Source: an uncultured Chlorobiaceae bacterium (lineage in GTDB: Bacteria > Bacteroidota > Chlorobiia > Chlorobiales > Chlorobiaceae). Taken from it: a stretch of 64,000 nt of DNA. This document shows, one piece after another, positions 47,735 through 55,309 of the stretch; position 1 is the first letter of the stretch; each line of letters opens with the position of its first letter. The DNA lies in NCBI GenBank assembly GCA_903843305.1, contig CAIMPI010000016.1, positions 62,001-126,000 on the forward strand, written 5' to 3'. A program made the translations under genes and the position numbers. Below the pieces are notes generated by a model that saw only the letters and a program-made list of their open reading frames with translations, had not been told where the DNA came from and did not search any database.

Positions 47735-47896
47735 GTCAATTGTAAAAAAGTAGTCTAAACTGTAAAACTTCCTTTTTGAATTAGCGTAAAGTAAGTAAAT
47801 TAATTTCACAAGAAATAAATTCGTTTTTGAGCGCTTCATGTCGAGGTTGCTCATTGTAACGCCAAGTTTAACTGGCAAAAATAAAAAGAGGTAGAT

Positions 47897-48106
47897 ATGG
47901 GTACTCAGGTTGAAGGAACTGTCAAATGGTTCAACGAAGAAAAAGGTTACGGCTTTATTGAGCAGAAAGGCGGAAAAGATGTTTTTGTGCATCACAGCGC
48001 CATCAATGGCACTGGGCGCAAAACGCTTGTGGAAGGCCAGAAAGTTATGATGGAAGTAACTCAGGGAGCAAAAGGCCTTCAGGCTGAAGATGTAACTCCT
48101 CTTTAA
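47897..48106 (+). CDS. csp: Cold-shock domain protein (CspA-like)
   Basis: This 69-residue single cold-shock domain has RNP1 KGYGFIE and RNP2 DVFVHHSAI (residues about 18-24 and 30-38). It binds single-stranded RNA and DNA as a chaperone or antiterminator. A strong AAAGAGG ribosome-binding site precedes it. The 225-base space upstream is long for this region, as expected for a csp gene with a regulated leader. Confidence 0.95.
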   Translation: MGTQVEGTVKWFNEEKGYGFIEQKGGKDVFVHHSAINGTGRKTLVEGQKVMMEVTQGAKGLQAEDVTPL

Positions 48107-48154
48107 ATTATTGTCGTTTTGTCCGGTTAACTGGCAGACGTTGATTATGACACA

Positions 48155-48196
48155 AAAAACAGAGGGCGCATCACTATGCGCCTTTTGTTTTTTTAA
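48155..48196. terminator. Terminator after csp
   Basis: GGCGCAT (48165-48171) pairs with ATGCGCC (48176-48182) around CACT. The stem extends with the flanking A-rich and T-rich runs (ACAAAAAACAGAG, CTTTTGTTTTTTT) to more than 15 pairs. It can act in both directions and ends 15 bases before the next gene. Confidence 0.8.
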
Positions 48197-48210
48197 CCAG
48201 CAATTGAGTA

Positions 48211-48945
48211 ATGACCGATGAACCAGACCTGATTCCAGGCATCTACATCTATTGCGACCGCTGGTGTGAGCGTTGTGCATTTACATCACGTTGCCTTCAG
48301 TTTCGTCTTGAAGCTCAAGAGAATGTTAGCGGTGGTACGTTACAGAATTTTGACGCATTGAACGTGACGTTCTGGCTGGAGATTGGTGAGGCATTGGTGC
48401 AGGCAATGCGTCTGATCAGGGAAATTGCGGCCAATGAGGGTATCAAACCCGACGATTTGCAGAATGAAACAGTGTTTTCAGAACCTCCTGTGAGTCACTA
48501 TCGTGATGCCCGTGAACATCCCTGTGCCAGCGCGGCCCTTATTTATGCTGGTATGGTCAACGATTGGTTTGCAACTGTCGATGAGTTTTCTGAAACGGAA
48601 GAGTCACTTTTGACGAATCCTCCGCACACTCTCGATGAACCTATACGGGTTATAAGGCACTACCAATATTTTCTCTATCCCAAAATAGTTCGGGCAGTTG
48701 AAGGACGTCTTGGTAAACAGGTTTCGACAAGCGCTGAATTGGAGACTGATGCCTGTGGAAGCGCCAAAGTAGCCTTGATTGCCATTGATCGCTCTCTTGC
48801 TGCCTGGAGCGTGCTGTACGGCGAGTATCCTTCTCAAGAAGACAGTACCATTTCGATTCTGCTTCATCTTGACCGGCTGCGCCGGGCTCTTGAAGTTGTT
48901 TTCCCTGATGCTCGCGCATTTATCCGCCCGGGACTCGATGGGTAA
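48211..48945 (+). CDS. Conserved hypothetical with N-terminal four-cysteine motif
   Basis: I do not recognise this 244-residue protein. The N-terminus has Cys15-X3-Cys19-X2-Cys22-X5-Cys28 (IYCDRWCERCAFTSRC), well placed for an Fe-S cluster or zinc. The rest is mostly helical and acidic. The first three Cys copy the spacing of radical-SAM enzymes, but no SAM-domain motifs (GGE, GxIxGxxE) follow, so that function is not supported. It lies between csp and the DUF4438 gene, on the same strand. Confidence 0.65.
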   Translation: MTDEPDLIPGIYIYCDRWCERCAFTSRCLQFRLEAQENVSGGTLQNFDALNVTFWLEIGEALVQAMRLIREIAANEGIKPDDLQNETVFSEPPVSHYRDAREHPCASAALIYAGMVNDWFATVDEFSETEESLLTNPPHTLDEPIRVIRHYQYFLYPKIVRAVEGRLGKQVSTSAELETDACGSAKVALIAIDRSLAAWSVLYGEYPSQEDSTISILLHLDRLRRALEVVFPDARAFIRPGLDG

Positions 48946-48987
48946 TATCTCTTTTTACTTTCTGATCATCACTATCAACCATAAGTT

Positions 48988-49881
48988 ATGTTGAACACAA
49001 ACGAACAAAAACTCGTAGAGTTTCTCCTGCAATGCCAGCCGGGACAACCGAAAACCAGAGGTACCTGGGAGGTTGACCATAATGGCAACCCTTTTCTTCT
49101 TCCTGCAATCGGCGGTATTACCCTTAATGTTCAGGTTGGCGATCCAGCATTTGGCTGGCAGGGCGACCACATTGAGCCAGGCGTGAGCTGCACCGCTGAT
49201 ACCATGAAACCCTTTGAGCATCCCAATGTTGGCCTGCAGATATTCTCCTGTGCTGGCAATACAGCGACTGTCGCCACTGGTGAGGCCAAAGGGGCTGTTG
49301 GTCGAGTTCTCGGTCACCACGGTGGCTCAGAGCATGTGATTGTCGATTTTGAGCGCGACGTCAAGGAAAAGCTGCTTTACAGCGACACCATCATCATTCG
49401 TGGCAAAGGTCAGGGATTGAGACTCACCGATTATCCTGATATTGCCCTGTTCAATCTTGATCCGACTCTGCTTCATGCCATGAAGATCCGGGAAATTGAG
49501 GGAGGTGTGCTCGAAGTGCCGGTCACTACCATTGTGCCAGCAGTCTGTATGGGCTCCGGCATCGGTTCAGCCCATGTCGCCAAAGGAGATTACGACATCA
49601 TGACCAGCGATTCCGATACCGTCCAGGAATACGGGATCAACAAGATCCGTCTCGGTGACTTTGTCGCTTTGCTCGACCACGACAACCGTTATGGCAGAGC
49701 ATACCGCAAGGGTGCCATTACTATTGGTATTGTTATCCACAGCGACTGCCTCGAGGCTGGACACGGGCCAGGCGTTACGACGCTGATGACCTGTGCCTCT
49801 CCGCTCATCAAGCCGGTTATTGATCCGGCGGCCAATATTGCAGACATGCTTGGGATTGGTACAACGTTGAAAGGTAATTGA
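48988..49881 (+). CDS. DUF4438 family protein
   Basis: This 297-residue protein matches the DUF4438 family by overall form: [86 protein letters not shown] and [26 protein letters not shown]. The several His/Asp/Cys-rich loops suggest a metal- or ligand-binding enzyme; the function is not known to me. It is the last gene before the restriction-modification island. Confidence 0.75.
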   Translation: MLNTNEQKLVEFLLQCQPGQPKTRGTWEVDHNGNPFLLPAIGGITLNVQVGDPAFGWQGDHIEPGVSCTADTMKPFEHPNVGLQIFSCAGNTATVATGEAKGAVGRVLGHHGGSEHVIVDFERDVKEKLLYSDTIIIRGKGQGLRLTDYPDIALFNLDPTLLHAMKIREIEGGVLEVPVTTIVPAVCMGSGIGSAHVAKGDYDIMTSDSDTVQEYGINKIRLGDFVALLDHDNRYGRAYRKGAITIGIVIHSDCLEAGHGPGVTTLMTCASPLIKPVIDPAANIADMLGIGTTLKGN

Positions 49882-49890
49882 GAGAGCCTG

Positions 49891-49925
49891 TTTTGGCCAG
49901 TTATTATATTTATTTCTGGCCAAAA
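49891..49925. repeat. Inverted repeat TTTTGGCCAG/CTGGCCAAAA at the left edge of the RM island
   Basis: Two perfectly complementary 10-base arms (49891-49900 and 49916-49925) are separated by 15 AT-rich bases; a further TTTGGCCAA lies at 49944-49952. A TTTTTT run follows at 49932-49937. It may be the DUF4438 terminator, an operator for hsdM, or both. TGGCCAGTT recurs at 55266-55274, just before hsdR. Confidence 0.6.
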
Positions 49926-50011
49926 TTGCTATTTTTTCTCAAGTTTGGCCAAGTATAAACCGAAATTCTTGCAATCAAACAGGTTAAGCACCCCGACAAC
50001 AACAGCCACAC

Positions 50012-51994
50012 ATGGAGCAAGTTCAACTCAACTGGATCGCAAACTTTATCTGGGGCATTGCGGACGATGTGTTGCGCGACCTCTATGTTCGGGGCAAATA
50101 CCGCGACGTGATTCTGCCAATGACCGTGCTGCGGCGGCTCGACTCGGTGCTTGAGCCAACCAAGCGGGACGTGATCGAGTTGAAAGCTTCGCTCGACAAG
50201 GCGGGTATTATCCATCAGGATCAAGCCTTGCGGCAGGCCGCCGGGCAAGCCTTTTACAATACCTCAAAATTTAACCTGCGCGATCTTCGTGCCCGTGCAA
50301 GCCAGCAACAGCTTAAGGCCGACTTTGAGGCTTACCTTGATGGCTTTTCTCCGAATGTTCAGGATATTCTCGAAAACTTTGAGTTTCGCAACCAGATTCC
50401 ACGTCTTTCGAAGGCTGACGCTCTTGGAACGCTGATCGAGAAGTTGCTCTCGTCCGACATTAACCTGAGTCCCTATCCAGTCCTGAACGGTGACGGTTCA
50501 ATAAAACATTCCGGTCTCGACAACCATGCGATGGGTACCATCTTTGAGGAGCTTATCCGTCGCTTTAACGAGGAGAACAACGAAGAGGCGGGCGAACACT
50601 GGACACCGCGTGACGCTGTCAAGCTCATGGCAAAGCTGATTTTTCTGCCAATTGTTGATGTTATCCAGTCGGGAACCTATCTCCTTTATGACGGAGCCTG
50701 TGGTACCGGCGGCATGTTGACCGTTGCCGAAGAGACCTTGCGGGAACTTGCCACAGCGCATGGGAAACAGGTTTCAACCTACCTCTACGGTCAGGAGATA
50801 AACGCCGAAACCTACGCCATCAGCAAAGCCGATCTGCTGCTCAAGGGCGAAGGCGAAGCGGCGGATAATATTGTCGGCGGGCCCGATTACTCAACACTCT
50901 CCAACGATGCTTTTCCATCTCGCGAGTTTGACTTCATGCTCAGCAATCCACCCTACGGCAAAAGCTGGAAAGGCGACCTCGAACGGATGGGCGGCAAACA
51001 GGGCATCAAGGATCCCCGATTCATCATTGAGCACGCTGGCGACCCTGAATATTCGCTGCTTACCCGTTCAAGCGACGGGCAGATGCTCTTTTTGGCCAAC
51101 ATGCTCAGCAAGATGAAGCACGAAACCAGACTTGGCAGCCGAATTGCCGAGGTGCACAACGGCAGCTCACTCTTTACTGGTGATGCCGGTCAAGGTGAAA
51201 GTAACATCCGCCGCTGGATTATCGAAAACGACTGGCTTGAGGCTATTGTTGCCTTGCCGCTCAACATGTTCTACAACACCGGTATTGCCACCTACATCTG
51301 GGTACTCAGCAATCGAAAGCCCGCACACCGCAAAGGCAAGGTGCAGCTTATCGACGCTACGCAGTGGTACAAGCCACTCCGCAAAAACCTCGGCAAAAAG
51401 AACTGTGAACTCTCCGAAGAGGACATTCAGCGCATCTGCGATTCCTTTCTCGCCTTTGAGGAAACCGAACAATCGAAAATCTTCCCCAACGCCGCCCTTG
51501 GCTACTGGAAAGTGACAGTCGAGCGGCCACTCCGCCTCAAAGGGATTGACCCCGAGCGAGTCTACTCACCCAAAGAGATCAAGTCACTCAAAGAGAGCGC
51601 CGGGCGGGGGAATGATGCTCCGCCGGTCATCAAAAAGATCTACAAGAGAGGCACTCATCCCGATCCGCTGAAAGGGCTCTTTACGGCCACCATCCAAGGC
51701 AAAAGCGTCGTTGTGGAATACGAGCCAGACCCCGACCTGCGCGATACCGAGCAGGTGCCGCTCCTTGAAGAGGGAGGCATTGAGGCCTTCCTCAAGCGTG
51801 AAGTGTTTCCCTACGCTCCCGATGCATGGTACACTGCGGAGAGTGTCAGGATTGGTTATGAAATCAGCTTTACCCGATATTTCTACAAACCAAAACCCTT
51901 GCGCACTCTCGAAGAGATCAGCGCCGATATCCTTGCGCTGGAGCAGGAGAGCGAAGGCTTGCTCAGCGAGATTATTGGAGGAGGCGCCGGGTGA
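50012..51994 (+). CDS. hsdM: Type I restriction-modification methyltransferase subunit HsdM
   Basis: This 660-residue N6-adenine methyltransferase is the modification subunit of a type I system. The N-terminal helical domain (NFIWGIADDVLRDLYVRGKYRDVILPMTVLRRLD) is followed by SAM motif I YDGACGTGGML (Asp227) and the catalytic NPPY at residues 312-315 (SNPPYGKSWKG). The C-terminal portion carries target-subunit contacts and is longer than in E. coli HsdM (about 530). It opens the island, with an inverted repeat upstream. Codon use appears more GC-rich than in the flanking photosynthesis genes. Confidence 0.95.
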   Translation: MEQVQLNWIANFIWGIADDVLRDLYVRGKYRDVILPMTVLRRLDSVLEPTKRDVIELKASLDKAGIIHQDQALRQAAGQAFYNTSKFNLRDLRARASQQQLKADFEAYLDGFSPNVQDILENFEFRNQIPRLSKADALGTLIEKLLSSDINLSPYPVLNGDGSIKHSGLDNHAMGTIFEELIRRFNEENNEEAGEHWTPRDAVKLMAKLIFLPIVDVIQSGTYLLYDGACGTGGMLTVAEETLRELATAHGKQVSTYLYGQEINAETYAISKADLLLKGEGEAADNIVGGPDYSTLSNDAFPSREFDFMLSNPPYGKSWKGDLERMGGKQGIKDPRFIIEHAGDPEYSLLTRSSDGQMLFLANMLSKMKHETRLGSRIAEVHNGSSLFTGDAGQGESNIRRWIIENDWLEAIVALPLNMFYNTGIATYIWVLSNRKPAHRKGKVQLIDATQWYKPLRKNLGKKNCELSEEDIQRICDSFLAFEETEQSKIFPNAALGYWKVTVERPLRLKGIDPERVYSPKEIKSLKESAGRGNDAPPVIKKIYKRGTHPDPLKGLFTATIQGKSVVVEYEPDPDLRDTEQVPLLEEGGIEAFLKREVFPYAPDAWYTAESVRIGYEISFTRYFYKPKPLRTLEEISADILALEQESEGLLSEIIGGGAG

Positions 51995-52006
51995 AATTGA
52001 TTGTTT

Positions 52007-52098
52007 CTACCAACATGCTATGCCTACGGCATTTAAAAGATGGAATGCTTGTATCTTGCGTTTTGTCTTTAAGCTCCGTAGGAGCGGCATGTTGGTAG
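52007..52098. repeat. 92-base structured palindromic element
   Basis: The outer arms CTACCAACATGC (52007-52018) and GCATGTTGGTAG (52087-52098) are perfect 12-base complements. Inside, two small hairpins are present, ATGCC-TAC-GGCAT (52020-52032) and GCTCC-GTA-GGAGC (52073-52085), each with five pairs and a three-base loop. The inner TTAAA (52033-52037) pairs with TTTAA (52068-52072). The element sits between hsdM and the RhuM-like fragment. The matching architecture with different stem sequences suggests selection on structure, as in REP/MITE-type repeats or a structured RNA. Confidence 0.75.
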
Positions 52099-52128
52099 CC
52101 CTATGAGGAATTTACAATACAGCAACCG

Positions 52129-52314
52129 TTGTGTATGAGAACTCTTGAAAACCGCTTTTCCGACTCTTTTTGTAGCGAAAAAAATGTCTCTGCACTGCAG
52201 AGACAATTGAGTTGGATCGGTCGGTACTTCCAGAACATTTACAGCGAGGGTGAACTGACCCGGCAGGCAACTGTTCAGGATTTCTTGACAGTTCGTAGCG
52301 AGGGGCTGTCATGA
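52129..52314 (+). pseudogene. RhuM-like N-terminal fragment coupled to hsdS
   Basis: This 61-residue frame contains IGRYFQNIYSEGELTRQATVQDFLTVRSEG, resembling the helix region near the N-terminus of RhuM-family proteins (NIxEEGEL followed by a x(F/Y)LTxxxxG motif). The rest of the family domain is missing. Its TGA stop overlaps the hsdS ATG by four bases (ATGA), so it could still be translated and couple hsdS expression. It may be a remnant or a small coupled gene; the family link is by eye only. Confidence 0.5.
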
Positions 52315-53720
52315 TGAATGAGCTGAAGCCTTATCCGGCATACAAGGATTCCGGGGTGCCTTGGCTGGGGGAGGTGCCGGAGCATTGGGTTCTTCTACGC
52401 ATGAAGACTCTGTTGCGTGAACGGGTGGAGAAGGGTTTTCCTGATGAACCTTTGCTTGCTGCCACTCAGACAAAGGGTGTTGTACGGAAGGAACAGTACG
52501 AGAATAGGACAGTTCTTGCTTTAAAGGACTTACATCTTCTCAAACTTGTTCGGTGTGGTGATTTTGTCATCAGTCTCAGGTCGTTTCAAGGTGGTATTGA
52601 GTTTGCCAGAGAGCAGGGGATTATCAGTCCTGCATATACGGTTTTATATCCGAATAACCTGCAAAATCAAGCTTTTCTTGCTTGGCTTTTTAAATCAAAG
52701 CCTTATATCGAGAATCTTTCCCTTTTTGTAACGGGTATTCGTCAGGGGCAGAATATCGACTACGAAAAGTTAAGCCGTTCAGCTTTAATCGTGCCAACAC
52801 TTCTCGAACAAGCCGCAATTGTCCGCTTCATCAATCATGCGGAGAGGCGAATCTGTCGCTTTATCCGTACCAAGCTGAAACTGATAAAGCTGCTGGAAGA
52901 GCAGAAACAGGCTATCATCCACCAAGCAGTTACTCGCGGCCTTGATCCCAACATTCGTCTCAAACCCTCCGGTGTCGAGTGGCTCGGCGATGTGCCGGAG
53001 CATTGGGAGGTGAGGAAATTGCGTTCACTTTTCAAGCTGCATGGTAGTGGGACAACTCCGCTTGGAGATGATTATTATGGTGGGGATGTCTCTTGGGTTA
53101 TGACTGGTGATTTACAGGATCGAGTGCTTTCCAGAACAAAGCGAACAGTTACTGACAAGGCATTGAATGAGGTAAGTGCGTTGCGCTTGTATCCTGCGGG
53201 ATCACTTTTAGTTGCAATGTACGGGGCTACCATTGGCAAAACAGGTATCTTGTCTATGGATGCTTGCACCAATCAAGCTTGTTGCGTTTTAGCAGAGCCA
53301 CGAGAGGACGGAAATGTTGTTTATTTTCAGGCAGTTGTGAATATCGCACGCCCTGAGTTGGTACGGCAGAGTTATGGTGGCGGTCAACCGAATATTAATG
53401 CAGATGTTGTTCGGTCACTTCGTATTCCAGTTCCTCCTAAAGCAGAGCAACACATTATTGTCGAGCAGCTTAAAGTGAAGGGAACATTTTTAGATGAAGC
53501 TGTTGCCCAAACTCAGCGAGAAATCTCCCTCATACGCGAATACCGCACCCGCCTGATAGCAGATGTGGTGACTGGCAAGCTTGATGTGCGTGAAGCAGCA
53601 GACAGGCTTCCCGTTGAAAGCGATGAGTCGGAGCTGGTGGATGAGGTTGAAACCCTGACCGAAGGTGACGAAGAGGTGGTTGACGGCCTTGAGGCTATAA
53701 CTGAGGAGGTGGAGGTATGA
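52311..53720 (+). CDS. hsdS: Type I restriction-modification specificity subunit HsdS
   Basis: This 469-residue protein has the duplicated HsdS design: two target-recognition halves, each opened by the same phrase (SGVPWLGEVPEHW at residue 14 and SGVEWLGDVPEHW at about 221), each followed by a variable domain and a conserved helix (LLEEQKQAIIHQAVTRGL; ISLIREYRTRLIADVVTGKLDVREAA). The sequence recognised cannot be read from the protein. The C-terminus is acidic. Its stop overlaps the next gene by four bases (ATGA). ATG 52314 is an alternative start. Confidence 0.92.
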   Translation: MMNELKPYPAYKDSGVPWLGEVPEHWVLLRMKTLLRERVEKGFPDEPLLAATQTKGVVRKEQYENRTVLALKDLHLLKLVRCGDFVISLRSFQGGIEFAREQGIISPAYTVLYPNNLQNQAFLAWLFKSKPYIENLSLFVTGIRQGQNIDYEKLSRSALIVPTLLEQAAIVRFINHAERRICRFIRTKLKLIKLLEEQKQAIIHQAVTRGLDPNIRLKPSGVEWLGDVPEHWEVRKLRSLFKLHGSGTTPLGDDYYGGDVSWVMTGDLQDRVLSRTKRTVTDKALNEVSALRLYPAGSLLVAMYGATIGKTGILSMDACTNQACCVLAEPREDGNVVYFQAVVNIARPELVRQSYGGGQPNINADVVRSLRIPVPPKAEQHIIVEQLKVKGTFLDEAVAQTQREISLIREYRTRLIADVVTGKLDVREAADRLPVESDESELVDEVETLTEGDEEVVDGLEAITEEVEV

Positions 53721-55183
53721 CAGGTATTCGAAGCAATGACTATCTTGCTGGTCTGGTTCGCGAGCTTTGCAAGTTGCCGTGCGAGACGGAGTGGATTGAG
53801 TTTAAAGGGAGCAATAAACATCCCCAGGAGATAGGGGAGTATCTCTCAGCGCTGGCAAACGCTGCGGCCTTGAATGGCAAAGCCAATGCCTACATGGTTT
53901 GGGGAATAGAGGATCAAACACACAATTTGGTTGGGACAGACTTTTTGCCATCTGCTGCAAAAAAAGGCAATGAGCCACTTGAGAGCTGGTTGCTTCGGCT
54001 TCTCAAGCCAAAGATTCATTTTACCTTTTATGAACTGCAAATTGATGGCAAGGCGATAGTTCTTCTGGAGATTGGTCGTGCTTTCCGTCATCCTGTGCGT
54101 TTTCAGAGTGAGGCCTTTATTCGTATCGGTCAGGTGAAAAAGCCGCTCAAGGATGCTCCTGAACGTGAGCGGGAACTGTGGCGCATTCTGGATCAGACAC
54201 CGTTTGAGAATTTATTGGCGATGGAGCGTATTTCATCCGATGAGGCCTTGCGTTTGCTTGATTATTCAGCCTATTTTGATTTACTGGAACAGGCGTTGCC
54301 TTCAGGTCGGGACGGAATTCTTGATGCACTGAAGCGGGATAATCTGATTCGAACTTGTGAAGCTGGCGGTTGGGATATTACCAATCTTGGGGCAATTCTT
54401 TTTGCCAATAAGCTCTCTGATTTTCATGCTCTCAAGCGTAAAGCATTACGGATTATCCTGTACCGTGGTATGGGACGTACCAGTACCTTGAAGGAGAAGG
54501 AGGTGATAACAGGTTACGCCAGTGGGTTTTCCAGCATGATTGCCGATCTGGACAATATTTTGCCATCGAACGAAATTATAGGGCAAGCCCTGCGAGAGAA
54601 GGTAACAATGTATCCTGAACTTGCTGTCCGTGAACTTGTGGCGAATGCTCTTATTCACCAAGACTTTTTTGCATCGGGCGCTGGGCCGATGGTTGAAATT
54701 TTTGATGATCGTATCGAGATTACCAATCCCGGTGAACCCTTGGTGGATACTCAGCGTTTTGTCGATACTCCGCCAAAATCACGGAATGAGGTACTGGCCT
54801 CTATGATGCGCCGGTTTCGTATCTGTGAAGAGCGAGGCAGTGGTATTGACAAAGTGATTGCTCAGGTCGAACATTACCAACTGCCAGCGCCACTCTTTGA
54901 AAGACCACAGGGTTTTACAAGAACAGTCTTGTTTGCTCATAAATCGCTTGCAGTTATGGACAGGGCTGAGCGTGTGAGAGCCTGTTATCTGCATGCTTGT
55001 CTCAAATATGTCAGTAGAGAGTTCCTGACGAATACATCTCTTCGGCAAAGATTTGGTGTTGAGGAGAAAAATAAGGCTGCTGTGTCACGCTACATTCGGG
55101 AAGCAGTAGATGCAGAAGTCATAAAACCTTTCAATGAAGATGCTTCGCGGAAGTTGATGAAGTATGTGCCTTACTGGGCCTGA
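53717..55183 (+). CDS. AlbA_2 / Schlafen-like domain protein with histidine-kinase-like ATPase fold
   Basis: This 488-residue protein is not an Hsd subunit. The N-terminus (residues about 15-135: ETEWIEFKGSNKHPQEIGEYLSALANAAALNG, YMVWGIEDQ, FIRIGQVKKPL) is an AlbA_2/Schlafen-type putative nucleic-acid-binding domain. The middle (about 290-400: LAVRELVANALIHQDF, FDDRIEITNPG, ERGSGIDKVI) has the ATP-lid elements of the HATPase_c_4 fold often annotated as ATP-dependent DNA helicase (RecG-related) or transcriptional regulator. A winged-helix-like tail follows. The ATGA overlap with hsdS indicates coupled expression; the role in the restriction system is unknown. Confidence 0.8.
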   Translation: MTGIRSNDYLAGLVRELCKLPCETEWIEFKGSNKHPQEIGEYLSALANAAALNGKANAYMVWGIEDQTHNLVGTDFLPSAAKKGNEPLESWLLRLLKPKIHFTFYELQIDGKAIVLLEIGRAFRHPVRFQSEAFIRIGQVKKPLKDAPERERELWRILDQTPFENLLAMERISSDEALRLLDYSAYFDLLEQALPSGRDGILDALKRDNLIRTCEAGGWDITNLGAILFANKLSDFHALKRKALRIILYRGMGRTSTLKEKEVITGYASGFSSMIADLDNILPSNEIIGQALREKVTMYPELAVRELVANALIHQDFFASGAGPMVEIFDDRIEITNPGEPLVDTQRFVDTPPKSRNEVLASMMRRFRICEERGSGIDKVIAQVEHYQLPAPLFERPQGFTRTVLFAHKSLAVMDRAERVRACYLHACLKYVSREFLTNTSLRQRFGVEEKNKAAVSRYIREAVDAEVIKPFNEDASRKLMKYVPYWA

Positions 55184-55186
55184 ATC

Positions 55187-55206
55187 TTAATTGATGGCTA
55201 ATTGAC
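55187..55206 (+). repeat. Direct repeat, copy 1 (upstream of hsdR)
   Basis: TTAATTGATGGCTAATTGAC recurs with two changes at 55276-55295. Each copy also contains an internal TAATTGA duplication. The pair brackets the space between the AlbA_2 gene and hsdR. Confidence 0.6.
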
Positions 55207-55275
55207 AGCATGGCTGAAATGCCTGCTACCGAAAAATGTAACCTGTTGATAGTAAACAAGATATCTGGCCAGTTT

Positions 55276-55295
55276 TTAATTGATGGGTAATTGAT
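55276..55295 (+). repeat. Direct repeat, copy 2 (upstream of hsdR)
   Basis: TTAATTGATGGGTAATTGAT differs from copy 1 by two bases. It lies 14 bases before the hsdR start codon and just after CTGGCCAG, so it may belong to a promoter or operator of hsdR or may be left by a deletion or insertion. Confidence 0.6.
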
Positions 55296-55309
55296 AACCG
55301 CGCTATCCT

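Noticed and set aside
47711-48280. 189-codon minus-strand frame across the csp gene
   Set aside because: It covers the cold-shock gene in antisense and the downstream terminator; the product is a Phe/Lys/Ser-rich shadow without family features.
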